Shown: positions 11,301 through 24,006 of the stretch, one piece after another
How the letters are laid out: each line of letters starts with the position of its first letter
Numbering within the stretch: the stretch's first letter is position 1
Assembly: GCA_914767715.1 (NCBI GenBank)
Contig: OU612073.1
Coordinates: 21,516,001 to 21,576,000, forward strand
Direction: 5' to 3'
DNA length: 60,000 nucleotides
From: Membranipora membranacea
Lineage: Eukaryota > Bryozoa > Gymnolaemata > Cheilostomatida > Membraniporidae
Notes under the pieces: generated by a model
What the model was told of the DNA's origin: nothing
The model's input: the letters and a program-made list of their open reading frames with translations, nothing else
Databases searched by the model: none
Program-made: the position numbers and the translations under genes

Positions 11301-13547
11301 CATCAACTAAATCTTTGAGCTCTTGAGCATACCAGGAAAATCAATTGATGGTCTCAGAACTCTTGCTGCACTTTGAACTGTGAGAGTTTCATGTTTTATC
11401 TTTTTTATGTTAATTCGATGCCGCTGCTCTTTGGCAGCTTTGTTTTTCCTGTGTTTCACATCAGCTTACATTCTTACGCATCAAAAGATAAGATCTAGGC
11501 CTGCAGAGTTCATACCAGAGGTCGCCGGGATGATGACATCACCAGCCTCAGGTCTGATAGCATGATCAGGATGTTATTGTGTGAGTATTTTGCCTCTGCC
11601 TCAGTGAGAATATCACAGGAATTGAGTCAGTTGGCAGAAAATTGCTCTGATAGAATCACTGCAACCCCAAAACCAGTGAAACAGTCAGATAAGAAACCAA
11701 AATCTGAATGTTCAGCCAAGGATTGTGAGTGTGACTCCTCGATCTGGCTTACTCACCATCCATTTGATACAGTCGAGACATCCGAGTTGTGATGCTGCGT
11801 GTACACAATTCATGTGACGATTACCGGTCATGTAAGGAATTAGCTCCTCATGTGTGCTTACTCGTATACCATCCCTCATGTTCCTCCTATCTACACAGCT
11901 GTAAGGAAATGAGAATAGATATAACCAAATGGTTAGAGTGACTCCCAAATATAACGAAATATAAAGAATGAGTCAGCCTAGGTATGTGGTCTAGCTGATG
12001 AGTTCTAGGTTGCACACAAGAAATAAAAAGCGAATGCTGGATCACATTTTCAATGTATTATTGTGGGTTGTAAACATGCTTTATTGATAAGGTTTGTGGT
12101 AGGGGCACATTTGTGGTGTCCATAACCTGTGTTTGCCACTCATAAAATATATTCAGAATTTTATGTTTCATTTCATAGCTGACCATGTTGCTATACCTAG
12201 AAGCTGGCTCTCTACTCCTTGCATGCATAGAATAAAATTCTACATGTTTTCTGAGTTGATGCTCCACTTATTCATCCTGTCCTCTTTCTAATTTTGTGAC
12301 CCAATTTTTCAATGCACTTAAATTACCAATGAGAAAATAGTTTGTAAATAAACTTTGAGCTCAATTTTTATTTTGATGTAGCTAAAAGCTCAGGACAATA
12401 GAGATTGAGATTGGGGTTGCCTATGGGTGGTGAAATATTCAACCACATACCTCCCATATTAACCACAATCAGGCCACACCTCTTTGAGAGGGGAGGTAAA
12501 TCTGTCAAACAGAGAGACCTCACAAGATGTAGATGTAATGGGAAAAAAGTTCTATCACAGCAATCTGTGGCAAAGATACTAAATACAGTCATTTTCTGTG
12601 GTAAGAACTATGCTTGTCATGTAATCTCTGATTTGGGTATGTATTTCAGTTTTTGTTATGATTCATTATAAAAGCCACAAACCTGTGTCATTCAGCTCTC
12701 AAGCTTGTAAGTGATAATCCAAATGTAGTAAAGCTTTAATTAATCCAATATATTAGCTAAATTTGACAGCAGATCTCAGCAGAGTTCACACACAGCAGCA
12801 GTCAGCATGAACATCCCTCTCTTACTTAACTGACAAGACAACTAGACAACTTAACTGAGCGCTGCAGCAGCGGTCTAACAGTTGTATACAAGTGGTCTTT
12901 GTTTGTGTGATGCTCGTATTTCCCATGAGAGTTAGAGATTGTAAATAAACCTGCCCTATGTTTAATTACTAGACTAATGAAACAATGGGCCAAGTGTGGC
13001 TCCTAAAGCCTCCCATGTATAAGTGCATAATCTGATTAGCTGCTCACTGTAAGATTTCAGATAAATATAAATAATGCTGCTAGATGTACTTCACATCTTA
13101 AAACTCTCCAGATAACTTCTGAACCGGAATCGATCAATAATGCAGTAATATGTATGAAGTTATGCTCTAATCCCGGCCCCAGCCTAAACAATCCTCGCAC
13201 CAGGTATTGCTTCTCATACTTATTATGCATTCCAAAGTCAACCATTAAAATACAAAGTCGAGACAGGAAATGTTTCTTACCTGGAAGTTGTATAGCAGGA
13301 GAAAAGGCTCTTTTTTCTGGGTTTTGCTTGCGGCATCGTTTCTCAAAATAAACTTTCAAATCAACCTTCCGACGTATATGTGTGACGTATATACGGATAG
13401 ACAGAGCAGCTGTTGGCCAAACTTAACCTTAACATAACTAAGATCGACAACGGAATGAACCTCTGCAAGGAAGTCGTGTGTTCCTCTTTGATAATACTCT
13501 TGCACCAAATCCGAGTACGTATTTGCTACCGCTGATAAATTGTACAT
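5305..13547 (-). CDS. ESPN: Espin / espin-like ankyrin-repeat actin-bundling protein
   Basis: Thirteen exons (13547-13428, 13365-13281, 11890-11757, 10404-10219, 9560-9411, 9203-9143, 8662-8513, 8246-7999, 7701-7539, 7305-7017, 6869-6662, 5693-5611, 5395-5305) give 655 residues. About four ankyrin repeats lie at residues 97-225 (CVHAASQLGCLDCIKWM, GASPLHYAASAGHLKIIKFL, GASPLHDAAVQGHI, GLTAAEWAEQA). A Lys-rich linker follows, then a Ser/Pro-rich region with polyproline at 414-421 and an Asn6 tract at 397-402. Two C-terminal espin-type segments follow, VPQWKQQLLDQR (577 on) and ETPDWKRLIQERK (604 on), and the end is LAPWQSELKRTGK. Known espins and Drosophila Forked bundle parallel actin in bristles, microvilli and stereocilia. 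This protein has fewer ankyrin repeats than vertebrate espin. The ATG has in-frame TGA and TAG immediately upstream. Exons 1-2 depend on a 62-nt intron with a weak acceptor and are the least certain part. Confidence 0.85.
7629..7648 (-). repeat. Coding (AAT)n microsatellite, Asn6 in espin-family protein
   Basis: A TTA run on the plus strand reads as six Asn codons (residues 397-402), just before a polyproline stretch. It lies inside a confident exon, so length changes would be in-frame Asn variants. Confidence 0.8.
10165..10246 (-). repeat. 41-bp tandem duplication of an exon end and its splice donor (espin gene)
   Basis: The 3' end of the ankyrin exon (coding AAVQGHIT) with its gtgagt donor is repeated once 41 bp into the intron, at about 10165-10205, with few substitutions. 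The in-frame donor is the one at 10218. Reading on to the copy would meet TAG after five codons. Confidence 0.8.
10493..10525. repeat. Perfect 13-nt inverted repeat in espin intron
   Basis: The arms cacaaatcaacgt and acgttgatttgtg are exact reverse complements with a 7-nt T-rich loop. This is a hairpin-forming intronic element with no coding content. Confidence 0.75.
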
Positions 13548-16139
13548 CTATCAGTGAGACCTAGCACTTGTCTAGAGCATTGCCTCTTGGCAGCAAGATT
13601 AGTTTCGGTTCTCCGACATGTCAGCATTGGCACCACTCACAAATCTATAGCATGTGACCCCAATGTTGTTGCAACTTGACTACAAGCAAGCCCCTCCCTC
13701 TTAAGCGGTGCAGCGACAAGTTGGATCACAGTCTATGCTAGGTTGGTATGAGGAGCGAGGGGAGGGCGGTGACTCTTTAGATGTGCAGAGATTGATCATA
13801 TCATAAATCATGTTTGTATAGAGCAGCATTACCTAATCACTTGTATATGATTCAATGTGTCCAGGCCTCTACAATCTATCATATCTATCGGAGGCTGCTG
13901 GAAAGTACAGTCACTAATGAGTTGTTATTTTTTGTGTATCTCAGCGTGTGAATAGCCTTGCAGGTATTTATGAATAATTATGACTGGTTACATCATCATA
14001 GGCACAGAGGTTGACTCTCTGTTAATTGACTAGATTTAAACCCGATTAAGTCTTTGTTATAGCAGTTCGTGAAATCAATGAAACAAAGAGGATGTCCTTC
14101 CAATGCTTGTTGCAATAATATATGAAGGATAAACGTAGCAATACAATACTAGTAAACCTATAAGAATTTAATTTGTGAAATGCAACAGTGAAGATGTTCT
14201 CAGCTACCAACTGAGGTGCGTCTTGTGGCAGACAACTACCAAATCTCAGTGTGACCGTAAATGAGATAAATCTTCATAATATGACATGTATTTGCCATAA
14301 ACTCTGTTTTGTATCAGTTTGTGTGAACATTTCCGTTTTTTAACTGTATCTTTATCAAACAGTGTAGCCAACAAACTAACATGTTTTATATGAAAAAGTC
14401 ATCCGAGTTCAAAAACAAACTATCAGGGGAACTAACCAAATAAAAGTCTCTTACAACTTCACAGCCGTCAGCTCAGGCAACGCTGATCAATATCCAAATA
14501 TACCAGTATTACAGAAATTCATGTTAGAGTAGAGGCTTTATTTAGCTAATTGCCTATGTAATTACTCTATATTTGATGTAGTAAAACTTAGCAGATGGTT
14601 TTCCTCTCAGTCTATTGATTATACCATCAATATTGTGAAAATATTAGTCTGATTGTTGTATTAAGCGAAAGTTTTCGAGTCTGAATTTGTGTCTGCACGT
14701 GTTTTATTTATGTGAGCAGTTTTATAAATTGGGTGAATTTACAAATAACTAGGCTTGTTATAAATGTTTCTCACAATAGGTTACTTAATTTTTCCATTGT
14801 GGAACTAACAGCAGAGACTTTTTTCAGCAGATTATGCTAGGAAATAAGTTTTCATTTTGTTAAAACTTGCTTTAGGAACAAAATTATGTATGAGACAGTA
14901 GATATATCTATAATATCTCTGATGATACTGACCTGTAGTTAGCCGCCTCTATTCTCCCTCTCTGTGATGACATCATAGATATCTATCTGTATCTTATACT
15001 CATGTATTGTATGGTGATGAGTTAGGTGAGATGTTATCGTCGAGTTAATCCACCAAGTCATCAATGACAAGACTCCATATTTGTGATAAGATCTTTTGTT
15101 GCCTCAGTAAAAGTATTGGACGTTTTTACAGTTTTTAAGTTGCCAGCATGGCTATCCTATCCTGTATAGATATAACGTAGCTACAAGTTGCAAAGTGGGT
15201 ATCAACAAGTCCCGAGAGAAAGGTTCAAGTCCTCTTCTAAGTGACAAGACCGTTATAACTGAATTGGATTTATCACTTCAGCTTTTATCATATCTTATCA
15301 TCCAATAATAAGCAGCAGATAAAACCAACATCGCTGACTTTTATTAGCCTTAGAACCAAGTATTGGATTATGATCAGAGTGAGAGGCTTTACAGATGTCG
15401 AGGGATTCCAGCAAAGTAACAACACAGTATCTGATTCAGCATGTATGAATCAGGAAATATCAGTTTAGACTTATCCTCAAAATCTGTGTAGAAGTTGAAG
15501 GGCTCGGCATCACAATAAGGCGTTCAAATTAAAAGGTTTTTTGTCCTTCCAGCTAATCCTCAGGTGTATCAAATATTATTTCAATTTCAGTATCTTAGTA
15601 GAACTGGATTCAAAGTTACTGGTCATCAAATTTTTACATTTAAAACCGTTACACGATCAACGACCCCTTACAATTTAAAACATGGAAATGAGGCTAGACC
15701 AATAAATGTTGTAAACAGCTTGATATTTTAATGTATTTCACGGCCAATCAAATAGTAATGGGATTTCATATTAAACCACAGCATTGGTACAATTACAAAA
15801 TCCACATTGATTTTGGTTAGCATGGCATCAGGTCAATCAAGCAGACACATTATAAGTGATGTTGTATTATTGACAGGAAAAAGTATTGGATAAATAAAGT
15901 GGCTTGGTATGAGTCATAGCAATTTTATCAGATCTAATGTGGGTTTTGTCCAGTTGGCTGCAGTAACTAAACATGGTTTAATGACCCACTTCAATGAAAA
16001 TTATAGAGAGATTCTTTAAACCTCATTTTCAAAAAGAGCCTCAATCAATACAGGGAAAATCTCTCGGCATTCACATCTTGATAAAAGATAAGATGATAGG
16101 TAGAGTTGCTTCCTCCTTTTTGTGTGGTAGAACAACTTC
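13548..16139. other. Intergenic spacer between espin-family gene and innexin A
   Basis: This 2.6-kb AT-rich stretch has no frame longer than chance and no splice-flanked motif that I recognise. It should contain the espin promoter (near 13.55-14 kb) and the innexin A 3' UTR. I see no distinct core promoter or transposon. Confidence 0.5.
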
Positions 16140-18459
16140 TTATTGTAGATGAAGTTCTTCATCGATGAAACGCTCATCTTTCTTCGGCTTGTAGTACTTC
16201 TCCTTATATATCATATAAAGCTCATAGATAATCTCACACACGATGATCTCGTTCACATTCCTCTCAATGAGTCTCAGAATAAACACCCCGTCCTGTTTCA
16301 GATGTTTGTTAGCGAAAGCTTGAATACACTTTTTATCCGACATCTTGTTGTATTCATAATCTGGTGATAGCTTGAGGTAATGTTTGATGAAATTCACTCT
16401 TGTACGGAAGGCCACGTCCCACGCCCATTTACTTACTGAGATGGAAGAGAACAAGGCTATGAACACCAGCCAAAACCAGAGGAAAGCATAGATCTTTTCA
16501 TTGAAGATGTTTATACTAAGTACACACTGTACTGTATGTCTATGGATGTTATCGCTTACTTCACGGATATAAAAACTACAAAGTGTTACTCTGGGAAACT
16601 TTGTTGATTCAAAGCTTTTTTCTCCGTTGAATGTTCTTGTCATGATGTCGATACCATAGGATAGGTAGCCATCACCGATAAAACTGTCCAGTAAGAAAAG
16701 CTGACCGACTGCATTCATCAAGTAGATTATTTTTATAAAGAAATAAGTATACATCATGTAGTTACCGTACTTAGCCCCTACAATACAATCAAAGACACCA
16801 GAGTCATTACAAAAAAAACTGTCATAGGAGGAAAAGATAAACATTGATAATTGATATCACACTTTATTTTGAAGATCATCTAAGATCAGGGTGTGGTTAG
16901 CTTCAACTGGGATTTAATGGCACACTTTTATTGCAAGAGTGTTGATAATGGAACAAAATTACCTCTCACTGATTACCAATGGCTTCAAATCCTGTGCAGA
17001 GACACTATGTTTACAGAGTTATCTACTCTTGGTCAATGTTGAAACAACTCTTAGCTCATTCCTAAATAGTTCAAAAATAACGAGTAAGAACTCACCAATG
17101 CATATAGCCTGTGATATTCTCTCAATATTTTTATTCTTACGAGGCGTGTATCTCTTACACAGAAATCTGTTTATATGAACAGATACAAAGCCTATGGATT
17201 TGTCCCTCACATCATTGTTGATTATGTTTCCCTCAGATAGAATCTTCACCACATATTTCAGATCACAACCCGTTTTCTTAGTCATTCCTTTCCATATCTA
17301 AAAACATGAATGGTTTGATCCGAAAAATTATTCTATATCTGATCTTCAAATTGTTTACAACTTTTTTGCAAAGATACCCAATCAGGTACACCGTTTTTTC
17401 ACCTTTGAAAACTTCACTGGTGGTTTTATGACCAGACTAGAACCAAGAGGAGTAAGTGATAGCTGGGGAGGGTGACTTCATCTCAGCTGGCACTAAATAG
17501 TGGATAGCTGAGACGGGAATTTATACGTAAAGATGGTGAGTAAATGTTAGCTAAACTTAAAAATTTTGCCATTTCGAGCGAAATGGTGAAGTTTTCCTTC
17601 TGCTTATACTTCATTCCTCAATAGTATTTTGTAAATTTTTAATTTGTCTCAGCAACATATAATATAATAGTAGGTTACAGGGACACTATCACATCTTACC
17701 ATATGAGGCATATAGAAGAGAAGTGCTTGTAGAATAAGCATCAGAGGAACCCACTGATAATAGTTAATCTCAGACTCTATTTCCTCATCTTTGAGCGGCG
17801 CCCTCTCATCGAATGGTACGTAATATGTGTCCTTTATCCAGCAGTAGTTATTGGTGTAATATCTCATCGCTAAGTTTGGACTACCTGGAAGCTACAAGTT
17901 ATATTATTATCAGATAATATGGCAGATGAGCTGGATACACCCCCGCCCCCCTCACACCAGCCTTAACCCTGATACAGTATCAACAATATTATTCAGGGTC
18001 AATTTCCTTGATTCTAGGCTCTTGGTTCATCTTTTTAAAGATCCAATGAACATTATTATTGTGATGAGAATATATTCATTTGTGGGAAGAAGTCAATCGT
18101 CGGGACTTAGTTTTTGCCCTGGCAAGCAAACTAATAAAATCTTGATGTGTCAGGTTGCTTCAACAATCATTGCAAGTTTTAAATTGTAAGCCAGGAATTA
18201 CACATGTTACAGTAAACCGTCAACTGACTTAGTAGTAAAGGTCAGATCGGGATGTCTCCTTCGATAAAATAAGAAACCATAATTATACATAACTTACCCA
18301 GCACTCTATAGGGTCACCAGCGTATTGTTTAGATGAGACGACAGCACACAGTATGACTAGTAGTACTACTGAGTATCTACAAGATAACTTGTCAGCCTGA
18401 TCACCATCTCCTCCAAGGTCAAACCTGATACTGTGAACCGCAGACAGGAAATAAGACAT
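16140..18459 (-). CDS. inx: Innexin A: four-pass gap-junction channel subunit
   Basis: Exons 18459-18298, 17891-17700, 17297-17096 and 16777-16140 give 397 residues, a normal innexin length. The innexin signature YYQWVP lies at 98-103, before the second membrane helix. Loop 1 has the paired cysteines C53 and C71 (ECW, YCW), and loop 2 has C252 and C270. FNEKIYAFLWFW follows C270 and leads into the fourth helix. Innexins assemble into plasma-membrane gap junctions or hemichannels that pass ions and small molecules. Position 273 is Ser (CVLSIN), where the neighbouring paralogue has Pro. The C-terminal tail is short and charged (KPKKDERFIDEE). Exon number, phases (0,0,1) and the first two exon lengths match innexin B exactly, which shows tandem duplication. 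The start is set by the aligned first exon of 54 codons. Confidence 0.95.
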
Positions 18460-20313
18460 ATCTCACTCGGCGGCTGACCTCTGACACTGTGATGACCTCT
18501 CAGACAATCCACAACTTTTCCTGTGGTTGAGTTTCTTTTTTCTTTTGATAGTTGATTGCAGACTGTAACTTTTACATTAATATGTGTCCTAGTTCACAAG
18601 TTTTTTCTCATTACATTTCTACAGGCCTGACGACACTGACGATTTTGTCCGATTTGATTTCTCTAAACCTAAACCTATCTGAGTGACAACCGTTTGATCA
18701 GCTAATCTGAGATAGCTGTCAAACTGATGACTACAAGCATATTTACAGTTTAAACCTCGTCTTCTCCTGATCAGGTATAATTCTGTTGTTTTGACGGCAA
18801 GAAATTGACCTATTAGTGCATCCAATCAAGTTAACAAGGTGTACCACTAACTCACAAAATCTCAGCTAAACTCATAATTGTTCACTTATGAATGTTGTGT
18901 TTTCTTCTGATATGATTCGATCCATTGATATATGTTGGTAAGTCAGCATTGAGCCAGGACTAAGTCAGCATACTTTTCTAATGACAAAGTTATATACTTA
19001 CACATAGAATGTATTTTGTACTAATTAAATAAATCTGAAATAAGCTCACTTTTATTACAATGAAAAACACGTTATATCAACCAAGATTAGGAGTAGCTTG
19101 AATGACAAATCCTAATTTCAGTTGTGACTATAAATTACTGACTGGTCTGTGGCAGTTTATCATAGCAACACTGAAGAAACATGATCAAATTCTTATATTA
19201 ACTTTAGGAAGGGAGCGGCCTGGCTACAACTTAACCAAAAACCAAAGATAAAAGGATACCCAATGGTGAATTTGGCAGTCAATATATATATATACTGCTG
19301 CATAAACAGCATTCAACTTACAGAATCATCCGACACAAGAAAAACATCATTGGAGCAGTGTAAAAGCATATGACGCACCCAGCTTGGAGAAATAAAAAAT
19401 CATGAAAAAATATATCAGAAAATGACATTGAAATATAAATATTTATGAGACGTTTATGTAATGGTCTCAACACGCTGACAGAGGTTGCAACCTCAGCGGA
19501 TTCACAATGGGTTTTTATAACCACAATAATCCTCTTAGGAACAGCTGAGGCTGCTGTCAGCATATATGTTAACAATTGGGATGTCATGCAAACCTCTGAG
19601 GTTACAACCCCTAAGCATGTTTTGACCATCTCGCAGGGAAAAGTATCCGCTCATATAGTGTTGATAACTCAATGGCCAGTTCATCATATTCATATGTAAG
19701 TATTATGTAGCATGCTACAATGGGCCCCTACCCAGTAGACATTTTGAGGACATAATTAAAGCGTTCAACCTGAGAGAGGACAATTCTGTAATTCCTGCCG
19801 CAATATTATTTCAATTCTGCTCAATTATCAAAAATTGAATAGCGATCTTAGTTGTCTGATCTGATTAATGTTCCACAGCTTTCCAGAATCTAAGGCGTGT
19901 GACACAGGATAACTGAATTCATTATTTATCCCAAGTGTAAAATAAAATAATTGAAACTGAAACCAGCATGGATTGATTTACTACATTGATTGGAAAACTG
20001 CAAGCGATTAATTTATATTTCACAACATCAAGATCAATTACACTACTGCAGGCAGAGGGCCAATAGCCTGCCTGAACCGAAAAATTCACTAAATGCCTCT
20101 TTACACTGAAATCTATAAAAATAAATATGACATTTCATTCTGCGAAGACCATGTGCATGAACAGAATTATGGGTTATAGGAGTATGGGAGTATATGTCAA
20201 TCGGCAATAATCAAATAATGGTAGTTACATTGGATATATATATACATTTTTATAGTACCAGAACTTCCAACAATGCAATCTCCCTTCCCTTCCTCCAACC
20301 CTCCAACATGATG

Positions 20314-20333
20314 TTTGGGACAAATGTCCCAAA
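20314..20333. repeat. Short TTTGGGACA palindrome
   Basis: The arms tttgggaca and tgtcccaaa are separated by 2 nt. They share the TTTGGGACA core with the fold-backs at 3535 and 37732, so this may be a remnant of the same dispersed element. Confidence 0.5.
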
Positions 20334-21667
20334 TTGTCTCAAATTATATTGAGCTAATCCTAAAACTGATTAGAAGTTGTCTTCCTTGATTTTCATGTAT
20401 CGATAACTCTTGCATATGAAAACTTCAGACTGCAATGATTTTGTTGATCATGTGTTGGTGGTTTTATGTGCTGTGCAGCAACCTTAATTACCAACTTAAT
20501 AATTCTGAATTCACTTTAAACATTACTTGCATCTACAGCTCAATTCATTCTTCAGCTTAGTTATTCGTTTTGAAAACAATTGAACAGGAAATTAACCCTT
20601 GAGAAACAGATCGGAATAAAATGGCTGAATTTCTTCAGTTTGATGGTAGGGATTTCCGAGCTTTAGTCTTAAAGTGAGTGCTGATAAAGTTTTTTGTTAA
20701 ATCAATTTTTCTCTGTGATATTTTTAAGTTTTGTAAAACAATGAGATTAAACATTATGGAGCATTCATTGTTCCATTGCCATGTAGTAATGGAGTAAACT
20801 CTGAACTAACAGCATGAAGCAGGAAAGTACTCTGGGTGGTTCTAATGCGGAAGAATTTCAGCCACTTTTAGCCCTCAATTATGTAATAAGTATCTCCAAA
20901 CATCTCACATAATAATGATGGACTGTTGTAGTTCTACTGGAAAGTTTACGTGTGTTTTTATTTATATAAAATAAAGTTATTCAAACAGTTAACGCACCGT
21001 GGGTTAATGAATAGTGCTAAAGACCTGTCCGGTTTTATAAACATACAGATAGTACTAATAATAAACTAAAACGAAGTTTAGGAGAGATTCTCAATGAAAT
21101 GGCATTATTGACCTTAAAGACAAGTAAAGAAAAATAAAATATTGACATGATTATTTAGCCAGAGATTCAAAATACGTAGATTTTTCGCAACAGCATTCAG
21201 TTCACAAACACATTTCAGAGTCATTCAACCAGTAATTAAACTACATCTGTATTACTTTAAGCAACCAACTATCAAATAAATAATCTACATGATTCCACAA
21301 ATTTCCTGGGCATAAGATAAGTAAGTTAGAAATGAAGACTCGGATGATATAAAAAGAATTCAATTGAAAAGATGTAAAAGTTTGCCCAGCAACAATTCTC
21401 ATTAGTCTACAAAAATTGATATCATGGAAAGTTAGATAAGAAGATAGACATTAATTACCTAATGAATCTAGGCTAATATAGGTCGGCCTGCTTATGATTA
21501 TCATGGGAGGTTGGACCAGCACCTGATGGCAGACTTCACCAGCACCCATCCTTCATATTTCACTCCCCTAAACTACATATTATGGTATGGAAAAATTAGT
21601 TTCTGATGCAAAAAATAATACCTTGTAAATATTATTTGATGACCAACTAAAACATTGTTATTTGTTC

Positions 21668-21673
21668 TTTATT
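21668..21673 (-). promoter_or_regulatory. Candidate polyadenylation signal for innexin B
   Basis: TTTATT on the plus strand is AATAAA on the coding strand, about 145 nt beyond the innexin B stop. This is a reasonable 3' UTR length. Confidence 0.5.
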
Positions 21674-21815
21674 CAAATAACTACGGTGGCAATAGTCGCT
21701 CCTCCAGCCTGTTTGAGTAGAAAGTAGCTTATCAAGATAAATATGTGAGTTTGCGTATTTTTTAGGAAAAATGATGTGCAATTTTGCAATGAAAAGTTCA
21801 ATAAAAGTAAAATTT

Positions 21816-24006
21816 CTAAACATCAAGAAACTCTTTCTCTTCATTTAGCCTGTCAATAGATGTAGCTGGTTTGTAGTGTTTTCTCTTGAAGATATTATAT
21901 AGTTCTAGAACTATTTCGCATAAGATGACCTCATTGACATTTTTACCAATGAGTCTGAGAATGAAGACCCCATCTTGCTTGAGGTAATGCGTAGCGAAGG
22001 CTTGAATAGCCCTGCGATCCACGCGCTTATCGTACGTGAAATTTGGCATCATCTTGATGTACTTTTTAAGGAACTGCACTCTAGTGTGTCCCACAATATC
22101 CCACATCCAGACGAATATTGAAACTATCGTAAACAACGTCACAAACACCAACCAGAACCAGATGAATAGATATATTTTCTCATTGAAAAGGTTAATCGGT
22201 AGGACACATTGTACTGTATGTCTATGGGTGTTGTCACCAAAGTTCCTTACACTAAAACTGCAGAGTGTAGATCGGGGGAAGCGTGACGACTCAGTTACTT
22301 CTAGACCGGATAGTAGATCTCTAGCTACGTCTACTCCATACATGGTGTATCCATTACCAACAAAGAGATTGAGGAGGAAGAGCTGCCCAAACGCATTGGC
22401 GAGGTATAACACCTTTACAAAGAAGTATATGGTGATCATGTAGTTTCCATACTTCTTGCCTAAAACAAATTTGAAAAGTTCAACTTGGCGTTATGCTCAT
22501 TTACTTGAAAAACAAAAAAAATTTATATGAATTATAAATGCGTATTTCAGATATAAGGCTGGCAGCTTAAATTTTCAATTCCACTGAAAATTTCTGCAAC
22601 ACATGCTGAGCCCTGTGTGCTCTCTGTAGGACTAAATAAAAAGAAACCACCATCAAGCGATAAACTCACCTACGCACACTCGATGTGCTAATTTGTTCAA
22701 CAAGGAATGTCTAGGTTTTTCTCGAGTACATAAGAATTTATCGAGATGCTGGGTGACGAATCTGATAGCCTTCTCTCTCACGTCCTGATTTATAATGGTG
22801 CTGTCAGTCAGGATCTTGACTATGTGCTTCAGGTCACATCCTGTACGGTGGTTCAATCCTTTCCAGGCCTGCAGTGAAGGTAATAGTGATATGTCAACTG
22901 TAACACCCTTTACACCCACAATGCAACATCGATTTATTTCTGGTCAACTTCTTCATCTGTTTAATTTTGAAACTAGTGCATATAGTTTGGCAAGGCGATG
23001 ATTGTATCTTTCTCCCTTATTCCGTTTGATTAGAAGGAGACAACTCACCATATAAGGTAGGTAGAACATTAAAGCTTGGACGATGAGGACTATCGGTACC
23101 CACTGGTAATAGTTAATCTCTGTCTCAATATCCTCATCCTTATTAGGTATAACTTCATCTAGAGGTATGTAGTATGTGTTCTTAATCCAACACATGTTAT
23201 CTGTATAGTCTCTCATAGAGTTGGTAAAAGTTCCAGGAACCTAAAATCATCAAGTGTATTTATATTAGTATTGAGTGGATCAAGTACGGGTGAACCAAGT
23301 ACGGGAGAACCAAGTACGGGTGATGCAAGTACGGGTGTACCAGGTTTGAGTGAGCATTAGCCTATGAATATATTGATGTGATGCGTTTTTGGTACCAAGT
23401 ATTGTAAAAGTCACTCACAACACCATTATAGCATTGAAGACTGAGAACTTGTAATATTGTAAGTTTCATTAAGCCGTTCTTTTGGTTCAATGATAATATT
23501 TGGTCAACTTTATACATATTTATTTCAACTTGGTTAATTACCTACTTTACTAAATGGTGCAAATGTAAGCTGCCCATCCCTCCGTAATTGATAGTCCTAT
23601 AGCCATTAAACCCAAACACCTACGTGTTGACCATCAGTATTTACTGTGTGTATATAAACTCACCAAGTTACATGTTGGGTTTAGTTATTTGGAATATAAC
23701 TGTCCACACTCAATGATCTGTTATCACCATGAGCATAATAAGATGAATAATGAGTACCGATATGTTTATGATTCTCACTGAAGGTTATTCTAGGCCCTAA
23801 AACACTTTCATCCTCCAACTAATTTTAACCATGTCTTTACTTACCCAACAGTCGATTGGGTCTCCCACGTATTGTTTAGTAGACACGACCACACAGAACA
23901 CGACCAGTAGTATGATAGAATATCGACACGACATCTTATCAGCTTGGTCATCGTCTCCCCCGAGATCAAACCGGATCGAATTGACTGCCGACAGGAAATA
24001 CGACAT
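21816..24006 (-). CDS. inx: Innexin B: four-pass gap-junction channel subunit
   Basis: Exons 24006-23845, 23240-23049, 22868-22670 and 22459-21816 give 398 residues. YYQWVP is at 98-103. Loop cysteines are C53 and C71 (DCW, MCW) and C251 and C269. CVLPINLFNEKIYLFIWFW follows, the standard innexin sequence before the fourth helix. It closely matches innexin A along the whole chain, including MSYFLSAV at the start and VGDPIDCW in loop 1, so both are products of a recent local duplication and could co-assemble. The reading frame stays open upstream of the chosen ATG to 24318, but the ATG aligns with that of innexin A. A possible acceptor (ctttgtag) lies 7 nt upstream of the ATG, which suggests a spliced 5' UTR. 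The C-terminal tail differs from innexin A, as is usual where regulation diverges. Confidence 0.95.
23281..23355. repeat. 15-bp minisatellite, four copies plus a decayed fifth
   Basis: Units of caagtacgggtgaac recur at 23281, 23296, 23311 and 23326 with one to three changes, and a degenerate unit follows. The array sits in innexin B intron 1, 40 nt upstream of the exon 2 acceptor in genomic terms, and is non-coding. Confidence 0.85.

Larger units (their letters stand above)
18460..21815. other. Spacer between the two innexin genes
   Basis: I see no gene in these 3.36 kb. Two antisense-overlapping frames near 19.32-19.70 kb sit on an imperfect hairpin (GACAGAGGTTGCAACCTCAG-type) and look non-coding. 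A small fold-back lies at 20314-20333. The left end should hold the innexin A promoter and the right end the innexin B 3' UTR. Confidence 0.5.

Noticed and set aside
13356-13427. Espin exon 1 continuing without an intron to its stop (13356)
   Set aside because: That would end the protein before the ankyrin repeats. Using the short GT-AG intron restores the frame into exon 2 and on to the ankyrin exons.
19318-19699. Overlapping frames on both strands near 19.3-19.7 kb
   Set aside because: They lie over an imperfect hairpin with self-complementary gaggttgcaacctc, so both strands appear open by symmetry and not by coding selection.
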